From positions 1-64,000 of the forward strand of contig NZ_DGLD01000015.1 of the NCBI RefSeq assembly GCF_002387245.1: a DNA stretch of 64,000 bases, read 5' to 3'. The position numbers and the translations under genes are program-made. Below the pieces are notes generated by a model. It ran no database searches. It was not told the DNA's origin and worked only from the letters and a program-made list of their open reading frames with translations. How positions within the stretch are numbered: the first letter of the stretch is position 1; each line of letters opens with the position of its first letter. Positions 1 through 6,914 of the stretch are shown here, piece by piece. Source of the stretch: Brevundimonas sp. UBA4553 (GTDB lineage Bacteria > Pseudomonadota > Alphaproteobacteria > Caulobacterales > Caulobacteraceae).

Positions 1-34
1 GCGTCGAGGCGGTGCGGACCCGACTGCAGTCGCG

Positions 35-256
35 TCATTGTTGTTGCGCCTTCAACTTGCGCTCGATCTCCGCCAGTTCGCGCTGCAGCGGCGCGCGCTC
101 GATGAGCAGGGCGCGCCGCTCCGCTTCTGCTGCGGCGTGGAAGGCTTTGACGGCCTCCGAAATCGCTTCAGGGGACAGCAGGTCCGCGGGCCAAGTCCAG
201 TTTGGGGAGCAGATCCAGTGTACTCTGCTGGCGCAGTCTGGTCGTTCTATCTGCAC
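35..256 (-). pseudogene. Relic of a serine site-specific recombinase C-terminus
   Basis: A 73-codon minus-strand frame ends in a charged alpha-helical stretch (LLSPEAISEAVKAF, then AAAEAERRALL and ELAEIERKLKA). This resembles the coiled-coil tail that follows the zinc ribbon of large serine recombinases. No catalytic resolvase domain or zinc ribbon is present upstream: the frame begins in unrelated sequence and the DUF4173 gene starts at 359. The rest of the first 358 bases shows no other gene. The recombinase reading is an inference from a short similarity pattern. A random GC-rich open frame is the alternative. Confidence 0.3.
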
Positions 257-358
257 AGCTTCTGCACGATGTTTCCTTTGAAACTCGACCTTTCGGCCAT
301 CGCGGCTTGATGCGCGTTGGGGACATAGGCGCTTCTGAAAAGGAGGCGCCGTCCACCC

Positions 359-1942
359 GTGTTCATCTCAACCATTCGATCCTCCTTTTGGCTGAAAGTC
401 GCCATAGGGCTTCTGCTCGTGGCCATCGCCGACGCCCTGTTCTTCATGCATCGGCCAGGTGCGACCCTAGGTTTCTTTGCCCTGTTGTGGATGGGCGTCG
501 CGGCCCTTTTCCGGAAAGGCTGGATCAGGGATCGGCGTGGCTTGTCGGCGGCGGGAGGCGCGGCGGGGCTGGCCTTGGTGATGATCGACCGCCCGGGCTT
601 GCTGACCTGGGTTCTGTTCGGCCTGGCCCTGATGATCGCCATGCAGTCTGCGCGGGTCCGTCGTGGCGAGGAGGCCTGGCGCTGGATGCAGAGGCTGGTC
701 GTCCAAGCCGTCGCGGCCGTGGCCGGGCCGTGGATCGACCTGTTCCGTCTGGGGCGAGCCAACCGGCGTCGCGGACGCGGGTTCAGCCTGCCGGGTGTCT
801 TGCGGTTGCTGCTGATGCCGGTTCTGGGCGGGGCGGTCTTCCTGGGTCTGTTCGCCAGCGCCAATCCGCTGATCGGGGAACTGGCGGCGCGGCTGCGGTT
901 GCCGGCGCTGACAGATGAGACGGCGGGGCGGGTCATCTTCTGGGGCGCGGCTCTGGTCGCGGTAGGGGGAATTCTTCGCCCGCGCTGGCGGCGTCGCCTG
1001 ATCGACTTGCCGTCGTTGCAAGGCCGCGTCGTCCCCGGCGGCACCGCGGCGTCCGTCACCCTGTCGCTGGTGGTGTTCAATCTGCTGTTCGCGGTGCAGA
1101 ACGGGCTGGATCTGGCCTTTCTGTGGAGCGGCGCGCCCTTGCCTGAGGGTGTGACCCTGGCCGAATACGCTCATCGCGGCGCCTATCCGCTGATCGTCAC
1201 GGCCCTGCTGGCGGGCCTGTTCGTCCTCGTCTTTCTGCGGCCGGGTTCCGAAACGGCGGCGCGGCCGCTGGTCCGCAGTCTGGTCATGCTCTGGGTCGGG
1301 CAGAACCTGCTGCTGGTGGCCTCCAGCCTGCTGCGGACAGCGGACTATATCGAGGTCTATTCCCTGACCCGCTTCCGCATCGCGGCCATGATCTGGATGG
1401 TGCTGGTCGGCGTCGGTCTTGGCCTGATCTGCTGGCGCCTGTTGAGGAACAAGAGCGCGCATTGGCTGATCAACGCCAATGTCGGTGCGACTCTGGCTGT
1501 GCTGGTCGTCGTCAGCGCTGTCGACCTGGGCGCGGTCGCCGCGGCCTGGAATGTGCGCCATGCGCGCGAGATTGACGGGCAGGGGGCGCAGTTGGACCTC
1601 TGCTATCTCGACAGTTTGAACGGCGCGGCCCTTGTCTCTCTGGTGGAGTTGGAGCAACGCGCGGCGGACCCGGCGCTCAAGGATCGCGTAGCCGCGGTCC
1701 GCGCCCGCCAGATGGCGACGATGCAGGCGCATCAGGCCGAATGGCGCGGCTGGCGCTGGCGGGACGCACGAAGGCTGGGTCGCGTGGCGCGCCTGACCGC
1801 CGGCGAGCCCTTGACTGAACCGCTTCCGGGCCTGCGCGACTGCGGCGCAGACGTCATTCCTGCGTCCGTGACCGTCCCCGCGTTTGCCCCGGCGTCGCCC
1901 GCACCGATCGCTGCCCCGTTGACCTCTGAAGCCGGAGCCTGA
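359..1942 (+). CDS. DUF4173-family integral membrane protein
   Basis: A 527-residue protein with many hydrophobic segments (about residues 12-55, 65-95, 140-165, 185-205, 220-245, 270-295, 310-330, 340-365 and 375-400). It carries the FASANPLI motif at about residue 167, typical of DUF4173/DUF4153 inner-membrane proteins. The C-terminal 120 residues are soluble and Arg/Ala-rich. The GTG start at 359 follows AGGAGG at 341-346, a rather long spacing of 12 bases. The response regulator follows after 2 bases, and the sensor kinase overlaps that gene, so the three are probably one operon. The biochemical role of DUF4173 is unknown. The context suggests an envelope function tied to the adjacent two-component system. 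Confidence 0.85.
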   Translation: MFISTIRSSFWLKVAIGLLLVAIADALFFMHRPGATLGFFALLWMGVAALFRKGWIRDRRGLSAAGGAAGLALVMIDRPGLLTWVLFGLALMIAMQSARVRRGEEAWRWMQRLVVQAVAAVAGPWIDLFRLGRANRRRGRGFSLPGVLRLLLMPVLGGAVFLGLFASANPLIGELAARLRLPALTDETAGRVIFWGAALVAVGGILRPRWRRRLIDLPSLQGRVVPGGTAASVTLSLVVFNLLFAVQNGLDLAFLWSGAPLPEGVTLAEYAHRGAYPLIVTALLAGLFVLVFLRPGSETAARPLVRSLVMLWVGQNLLLVASSLLRTADYIEVYSLTRFRIAAMIWMVLVGVGLGLICWRLLRNKSAHWLINANVGATLAVLVVVSAVDLGAVAAAWNVRHAREIDGQGAQLDLCYLDSLNGAALVSLVELEQRAADPALKDRVAAVRARQMATMQAHQAEWRGWRWRDARRLGRVARLTAGEPLTEPLPGLRDCGADVIPASVTVPAFAPASPAPIAAPLTSEAGA

Positions 1943-1944
1943 AC

Positions 1945-2655
1945 ATGGCGATCATGCAACGCACCGTCCTGGTCGTCGACGACGACCCGCATATCCGCGA
2001 CCTTCTGACCTTCGCCCTCGGCAGGGCCGGGCTGGCGACGCGCGAGGCCGGGGACGGGGAGGCGGCGCTGGCCGCCATCGCCGAACGAGCGCCCGACCTG
2101 GTCATTCTGGACATCAATATGCCGCGTATGGACGGGATCGAGGTCTGTCGTCGCATCCGCGCCCAGGGCCAACTACCGGTCCTCTTCCTGTCGTCGCGCG
2201 ACGACGAGATCGACCGCATCCTGGGCATCGAACTGGGCGCTGACGACTATGTGGTCAAGCCGTTCAGCCCGCGCGAGGTGGTGGCCCGCGTCGCCGCCAT
2301 CCTGCGGCGGGTGAACCTGTCGCCGCCGCCCCCGCCGCCGGGCGCGGCGCGTATCGGCCGCCTGTCACTGGACACCGACGGCTGGCGCTCGCGCTGGGAT
2401 GATCGGGAGGTGGCCCTGACCACGACCGAGTTCGGCATCCTCAAGGCCCTGGCGGCGTCGCCCCAGATGGTCTTCACGCGCGACGCCATCATTGACTGCA
2501 TTCATGGGCCGGGCTTCGCCCTGACCGACCGAACCATCGACAGCCATGTGCGCAACCTGCGGGCCAAGTTCGCCGCGCTCGGGGCCTCGGATGTGATCGA
2601 GACGCGCTCGGGCGTCGGGTATCAGATGGGACCCTGTCGCGGCCAGTCGGCGTGA
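1945..2655 (+). CDS. OmpR/PhoB-family response regulator
   Basis: A 236-residue DNA-binding response regulator. The receiver domain (about 7-120) has the acidic pair VVDDDP, the phospho-acceptor Asp near residue 56 (VILDINMP) and the conserved KPFSPRE lysine loop. A proline-rich linker (SPPPPPPGA, about 127-135) leads to a winged-helix effector domain (about 138-232) with TTTEFGILKALA and a SHVRNLRAK recognition helix. It starts at ATG 1945, two bases after the DUF4173 stop. Its stop overlaps the GTG of the histidine kinase by four bases, so the kinase next door is the obvious partner. Target genes are not visible. Confidence 0.93.
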   Translation: MAIMQRTVLVVDDDPHIRDLLTFALGRAGLATREAGDGEAALAAIAERAPDLVILDINMPRMDGIEVCRRIRAQGQLPVLFLSSRDDEIDRILGIELGADDYVVKPFSPREVVARVAAILRRVNLSPPPPPPGAARIGRLSLDTDGWRSRWDDREVALTTTEFGILKALAASPQMVFTRDAIIDCIHGPGFALTDRTIDSHVRNLRAKFAALGASDVIETRSGVGYQMGPCRGQSA

Positions 2656-4262
2656 TCGGCGCCGCCGTTCAGTGGGCGCGGGCCTTCGTGCGGGCGCATT
2701 GGCCGGCCTTGCGCCTGCGCACCATCCTGCTGTCGGTGCTGTTTTTCGCCGCCGTCCTGCCGGGCGTCAGCGCCATTTTCCTGCGGGTCTATGAGAACAC
2801 CTTGGTTCGCCAGACCGAGGCCGAACTGATCGCTCAGACTGCGGCCCTGTCGGCGGTGGCCGAGGCGATGTGGCCCGGCGCGCGGATCGTTGTCCCGACC
2901 GAGGCCCAGCGGAAGGCGGCTGACTACTACCGCCCCGAACCGGCGGGCATCGACCTGCGCTCAGATCCGGTGTTGCCGCCGCGTCCGTCGGTGGACGCGG
3001 CCCGGACGCCGCCTGACCCGGCGGCCCTGGCGGCGGCCGCGCGTCTGGCGCCGATTATGGAGGAAACCAGCCGCACCACCCTGGCCTCCATCGTCCTGCT
3101 GGACCGCAACGGCGTCGTGGTGCGCGGCCTGGGCCAAGGCGGAAGCTGGCGCGACCTGCCGGAGGTCGAGGCCGCCCTGTCCGGCGCGCCCGCGACGGTC
3201 CTGCGCCGCAACGCTGCCTATCAGCCGCGCTATGACATGGAGTGGCTCAGCCGGGCCTCGGGTCTGCGCATCCATCACGCCCGGCCGATAGTGGTGAACG
3301 ACCGGGTCGAGGGCGTGGTCCTGACATCGCGGTCGCCGCGCGCACTCTTCAAAGGCATCTATCAGGACCGGGGCAAGATCTTGTTCGGCGTCGTCGCCGT
3401 CCTTGGCCTGCTCAGCATCCTGGCTGTCTTGGTCTCGCGCGGCATCGCCCGGCCGATCGAGGCCCTGCGCCGTGTCGCCCGCGACGTCACCTACGGCGGC
3501 GGATCGGTGCCGCCTCCGCCCGCCACGGCGGCGGTCGAGATCCGCGACCTCTATGAGGACTTTGGCCGGATGGCCGAGGCCGTCGACCGCCGCTCCCGCT
3601 ATCTGCGGGACTTCGCCGCCGCCGTTAGCCATGAGTTCAAGACGCCGCTGGCCAGCATCCGGGGCGCTGTCGAACTGCTTCAGGACCACGGCGACGACAT
3701 GGAGGCGGAGCAGCGCCGGCGCTTCCTCGGCAACATTGACGCTGATGCGCGGCGCCTGTCCGATCTGGTGACGCGGCTGCTGGACCTGACGCGGGCCGAC
3801 ATGGCGCGACCCGAGGCCGGGGCGGCGGTGGATGCCCGCCCCGTCGCGGCCCGCATCGCTGACGCCTTGAAAGGCGGCCTGACGATAGTGATCGATCTGC
3901 CTGCCGATCTGCCCCAGGTGGCCGTGCCGGAAGCCAGCTTGGAGATGGCCCTGACCATCCTGTTGGAGAACAGCCGTCAGGTCGGCGCGGACGCGGTCGA
4001 GATCACCGCCTGCGTTGAGGCCGATCTGGTTCGTCTGATCGTGGCTGATAATGGGCCAGGCGTGGCCGAGGGCGATGTTGAGCGGATATTCGAGCCGTTC
4101 TTCACAACCCGTCGCAGCGAGGGGGGCGCTGGTTTGGGCCTGTCGATCGCGCGCTCGCTGCTGCGGGCAAATCGCGCGGATCTAGGGCTTGGATCGTCGA
4201 CGACCGGAGCGGTGTTCGAGATCATCTTGCCGCGCGTACAGAGGCGGCGAGTCTCATCCTAA
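2652..4262 (+). CDS. Membrane sensor histidine kinase (HAMP, HisKA, HATPase)
   Basis: A 536-residue kinase. A transmembrane segment lies at about residues 22-45. A periplasmic sensor region (about 46-235) includes a proline-rich stretch, and a second membrane segment lies at about 240-260. HAMP follows. The HisKA motif AVSHEFKTPLAS places the phospho-accepting His near residue 327. The catalytic domain shows the N box (LLENSRQ), the G1 box (VADNGPGV), FEPFFTT, and the G2 box GGAGLGLSIA. The GTG start overlaps the response-regulator stop (GTGA), implying translational coupling. The trio with DUF4173 resembles CreBC-D-like envelope-sensing arrangements, but that is only an analogy of layout. 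Confidence 0.92.
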   Translation: MIGAAVQWARAFVRAHWPALRLRTILLSVLFFAAVLPGVSAIFLRVYENTLVRQTEAELIAQTAALSAVAEAMWPGARIVVPTEAQRKAADYYRPEPAGIDLRSDPVLPPRPSVDAARTPPDPAALAAAARLAPIMEETSRTTLASIVLLDRNGVVVRGLGQGGSWRDLPEVEAALSGAPATVLRRNAAYQPRYDMEWLSRASGLRIHHARPIVVNDRVEGVVLTSRSPRALFKGIYQDRGKILFGVVAVLGLLSILAVLVSRGIARPIEALRRVARDVTYGGGSVPPPPATAAVEIRDLYEDFGRMAEAVDRRSRYLRDFAAAVSHEFKTPLASIRGAVELLQDHGDDMEAEQRRRFLGNIDADARRLSDLVTRLLDLTRADMARPEAGAAVDARPVAARIADALKGGLTIVIDLPADLPQVAVPEASLEMALTILLENSRQVGADAVEITACVEADLVRLIVADNGPGVAEGDVERIFEPFFTTRRSEGGAGLGLSIARSLLRANRADLGLGSSTTGAVFEIILPRVQRRRVSS

Positions 4263-4323
4263 GGGATCTGCGAAAGTCGGCTCTCGAATGGCTAGCACGG
4301 TGTCCGTTTCTCGGTGGCCGGCC

Positions 4324-4350
4324 AATGTCCGCATCTGGCGCACAGCGGAA
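4324..4350. repeat. Interspersed intergenic element, copy 1
   Basis: The sequence reads AATGTCCGCATCTGGCGC and then CAGCGGA, with the GTCCGC and GCGGA parts forming an imperfect inverted repeat. Related AATGTCCGCT(n)TGGCGC-like strings recur at 6855, 11224, 12856, 21763 and 24660, always between genes. Confidence 0.45.
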
Positions 4351-4391
4351 GGTGACCGCCCTGGGGTGGGCGGGAAAAAATAGCCCGGCCA

Positions 4392-4418
4392 TGTCACATC
4401 CGCGCTCCTTGTCTCGTC
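4392..4418 (+). promoter_or_regulatory. Predicted ECF41-type promoter of the SDR-GST-sigma operon
   Basis: TGTCACA at 4392-4398 and CGTC at 4415-4418 are separated by 16 bases. These are the -35 and -10 motifs described for ECF41-group sigma factors. They lie about 63 bases before the start of the SDR gene, whose operon ends with an ECF41 sigma-factor gene. The inferred consequence is that the sigma factor autoregulates its own operon. Confidence 0.75.
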
Positions 4419-4435
4419 TTCGCTATGAAGGTCGG

Positions 4436-4460
4436 CCGGGGCTTCGATGGCGAAGCCCGG
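4436..4460 (+). other. 5' UTR hairpin upstream of the SDR gene
   Basis: CCGGGGCTTCG and CGAAGCCCGG form a stem of about 10 pairs with an ATGG loop and one bulged G. A second GC palindrome, CCCGGGCCCGGG, follows at 4461-4472, next to the GGAGACGG ribosome-binding region. Both lie downstream of the predicted ECF41 promoter and would be in the leader mRNA. A regulatory role is speculative. Confidence 0.4.
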
Positions 4461-4480
4461 CCCGGGCCCGGGAGACGGAC

Positions 4481-5236
4481 ATGAAAATCGTTGTAATCGG
4501 CGGGACCGGCCTGATTGGGTCAAAGGTCGTGTCGGGCCTGGAGGCGCTTGGGCACGAGGCGATCGCGGCCTCGCCCAATACCGGCGTCAACACCATCACG
4601 GGTGAAGGCCTGGCCGAGGTCTTGGCGGGAGCGGACGCCGTTATCGACGTCGCCAACTCCCCCTCCTTTGAAGCCGATGCTGCGTTGGACTTTTTCCGCA
4701 CCTCGGGCGCCAATCTTCTTGCGGCCGAAAAGGCGGCGGGCGTCGCGCATCACGTCGCCCTGTCGGTCGTCGGCACGGACCGGCTGCAATCCAGCGGATA
4801 CTTCCGAGCGAAGCTGGCTCAGGAGGAACTGATCAAGGCCTCGTCGGTCCCCTGGACGATCCTCCGCTCGACGCAATTCTTCCCCTTCGTGGCGGGTATT
4901 ATCCAATCCGGCAGCGTCGGCGACGAGATCCATCTGTCGTCGGCGCTCGTCCAGCCGGTCGCGGCGGAAGATGTCGTCGACGCCCTGATCCAACTGGTCC
5001 TCGCCGCGCCGCTGAACGACACCGTTGAAATTGCGGGTCCCGAGGCGATCCGCATGGACGCGTTCGCCCAGCACTACCTCTCGGCTCTGGAGGATCGTCG
5101 CAAGATCGTGGCCGAGCCGGGCGGCCTGTACTTCGGCTCCCCGATTGATGACCGGTCCCTGACGCCGGGACCGGGGGCGCGCCTGGGCGCGACGACGCTC
5201 AGCGACTGGCTGCGCAGCGCCATCACCGCCGACTGA
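4481..5236 (+). CDS. NmrA-like atypical SDR, NAD(P)-binding oxidoreductase
   Basis: A 251-residue Rossmann-fold protein starting MKIVVIGGTGLIGSKV, with the GxxGxxG dinucleotide-binding loop at residues 7-13. Conserved atypical-SDR blocks include GADAVIDVANSP, HVALSVVGTDRL, YFRAKLAQEELI and WTILRSTQFF. The ATG at 4481 is chosen because the glycine motif starts right behind it and GGAGACGG lies 3-10 bases upstream. An in-frame start 156 bases earlier would add unrelated residues and run over the predicted promoter. It is first in an operon with GST and ECF41 genes. ECF41 partners are often an epimerase/oxidoreductase, so it is probably the sigma factor's target. The substrate is unknown. Confidence 0.88.
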   Translation: MKIVVIGGTGLIGSKVVSGLEALGHEAIAASPNTGVNTITGEGLAEVLAGADAVIDVANSPSFEADAALDFFRTSGANLLAAEKAAGVAHHVALSVVGTDRLQSSGYFRAKLAQEELIKASSVPWTILRSTQFFPFVAGIIQSGSVGDEIHLSSALVQPVAAEDVVDALIQLVLAAPLNDTVEIAGPEAIRMDAFAQHYLSALEDRRKIVAEPGGLYFGSPIDDRSLTPGPGARLGATTLSDWLRSAITAD

Positions 5237-5261
5237 CCCCGCCAGCATTAGGATCACGACC

Positions 5262-5864
5262 ATGAAACTCTATTACAGCCCGCTGGCGTGCAGTCTTGCG
5301 GACCACATCGCCCTGCGCGAAGCAGGCTTCACCTTCGACCTCGAGCGGGTCGATCTGAGAAGCCATCGCACCGAAACTGGCCGCGATTTCCACGAGGTGA
5401 GCGCCAAGGGTTATGTCCCGGTCCTGGTGCTGGCCGACGGCGAGATCATCACCGAAAATGTCGCGGTCCTGGACTGGATCGCGACGGCCGCGCCCTTGTT
5501 GTCCATCGGTGGACCTCTGGGGCGGACGAGGGTGCTGGAGGCGCTGACCTACATCACCACCGAGATCCACCGGGCGTTCAAGCCGATGTGGCACGGCGGC
5601 TCGGCCGAGGAGAAGACCAGAGCCGGGGCGACGGTCACGGCCCTCCTCGCCCCGCTCGGTCAGACGATGCGTGGGGCCTATCTGTTCGGAGACGACCCGG
5701 GCGTCGCGGACTTCTATCTGTTCGTGATGCTGCTCTGGGCTGAACGGTTCGGCGTTGCAGCGCCGGCCTCGCTTGAGACGATGCGCGACCAGATGCGGGC
5801 GCGACCCGCAGTTCGGGCCGCCATGGTGTATGAAGGCCTCCTACCCGCGGAACACCCGGCCTGA
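5262..5864 (+). CDS. Glutathione S-transferase family protein
   Basis: A 200-residue GST-like protein. The N-terminal thioredoxin-fold domain (1-80) starts MKLYYSPLACSLADHIALRE and contains GYVPVLVLADGEIITENVAVLDWI, the cis-Pro and Glu/Asn glutathione-binding pattern. The all-helical C-terminal domain (about 90-195) has the N-capping-like stretch GVADFYLFVM. It resembles the beta-class/YfcG-like bacterial GSTs. It lies 25 bases after the SDR stop, and its TGA overlaps the ATG of the sigma-factor gene (TGATG). A role in detoxification or redox response together with the SDR is inferred from the operon. The substrate cannot be read from the sequence. Confidence 0.9.
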   Translation: MKLYYSPLACSLADHIALREAGFTFDLERVDLRSHRTETGRDFHEVSAKGYVPVLVLADGEIITENVAVLDWIATAAPLLSIGGPLGRTRVLEALTYITTEIHRAFKPMWHGGSAEEKTRAGATVTALLAPLGQTMRGAYLFGDDPGVADFYLFVMLLWAERFGVAAPASLETMRDQMRARPAVRAAMVYEGLLPAEHPA

Positions 5865-6757
5865 TGACCTTGTCAGATCCCTCGACCGACGCCTTCGAAC
5901 GGCACCGTCCGCGCCTGCTGCGGCTGGCCTATCGGATGTTGGGTTCCACGGCTGAGGCGGAGGATGTCGTGCAGGAAGCCTGGCTGCGTTGGCGACGGGT
6001 CGATCCCTCGGCCATCGCGCAGCCCGGCGCCTTCCTGGCGCGGACGGTGACCCGACTTTGCCTGGACACATTGAAGTCGGCGCGGGCGCGGCGGGAAGCC
6101 TATGTCGGCAACTGGCTGCCCGAGCCGATCTTCGAACCGGAAGAGGCGGCGCCGACGCTGGACGATCTGACTTTGTCGCTGATGTTGGCGCTGGAGCGGC
6201 TGTCCCCGCTTGAGCGGGCCGCCTTCCTCCTGCATGACGTTTTCGGCACACCACTGGCGGAGGTCGCTCGGACGCTGGATCGTGACGCCGCAGCGGTCCG
6301 GCAACTGGCTGCCCGGGCGCGCAAGCACGTCCGGGAGGCCCGGCCGCGTTTCCCGGTCAGCCGCGAGGAGGGCGATCGCATCGCCCGCGCCTTCTATGTT
6401 GCGTCGAACCAGGGCGATCTCGAGGGGCTGCGCGCCCTGCTGGCCGACGCCGTGGTCCTCAGGGCGGACGGCGGGGGCAAGGCCCACGCCTGGCTCCGGC
6501 CCATCATCGGCTTCGACCGTGTGACGCGCCTGTTCGCCGCGCTTCGCCACAAGCTCACCCGGGTACCGCCGGTGCTGGTCGATTGGGTCTGGATCGACGG
6601 CCTGCCGGGCTATGTCAGCTACGAACGCGACGGCGCCCTGCAGACCACGGCTCTGGAGATCGAGGACGGTCGGGTCGTGTCGATCTTCATTACCCGCAAT
6701 CCTGACAAGCTGGCGCAGGCAGAGCGGATCGCGAAAGGCAGCGGGGCAATCCATTGA
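5864..6757 (+). CDS. ECF41-group RNA polymerase sigma factor (SnoaL-like C-terminal extension)
   Basis: A 297-residue extracytoplasmic-function sigma factor. Region 2 (about 10-75) contains RLAYRMLGSTAEAEDVVQEAW. Region 4 (about 105-160) contains ALERLSPLERAAFLLHDVFG. A roughly 115-residue NTF2/SnoaL-like extension follows. All three ECF41 hallmarks are present: WLPEP in the linker (84-88), DGGGK (202-206) and NPDKL (279-283). In this group the extension both inhibits and supports activity and no classical anti-sigma factor is encoded, which fits the absence of one here. It is last in the SDR-GST operon with a one-base overlap. The predicted ECF41 promoter at 4392 suggests autoregulation. Confidence 0.95.
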   Translation: MTLSDPSTDAFERHRPRLLRLAYRMLGSTAEAEDVVQEAWLRWRRVDPSAIAQPGAFLARTVTRLCLDTLKSARARREAYVGNWLPEPIFEPEEAAPTLDDLTLSLMLALERLSPLERAAFLLHDVFGTPLAEVARTLDRDAAAVRQLAARARKHVREARPRFPVSREEGDRIARAFYVASNQGDLEGLRALLADAVVLRADGGGKAHAWLRPIIGFDRVTRLFAALRHKLTRVPPVLVDWVWIDGLPGYVSYERDGALQTTALEIEDGRVVSIFITRNPDKLAQAERIAKGSGAIH

Positions 6758-6854
6758 GGGACACACCTGCAAGGGAAGATGGCGCCGGAGCAATGGCCCC
6801 GTTGAAACGAGAACATGCAATCCCGAATGAATGTCGACTTCGCGCACCAGCGCT

Positions 6855-6883
6855 AATGTCGGCTGATGGCGCAACTCCGACAT
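6855..6883. repeat. Interspersed intergenic element, copy 2
   Basis: AATGTCGGCTGATGGCGC and then CTCCGACAT. The ends ATGTCGG and CCGACAT are a perfect 7-bp inverted repeat. It lies between the convergent ECF41 and TBDR genes and may act as a hairpin between their transcripts. Confidence 0.45.
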
Positions 6884-6914
6884 CCTTTGGTCGCGCCTAG
6901 CTTGCGGTAAGCAG

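Noticed and set aside
247..1080. A 277-codon minus-strand frame over the DUF4173 gene
   Set aside because: An antisense shadow. The plus-strand frame has clear membrane segments and operon overlap.
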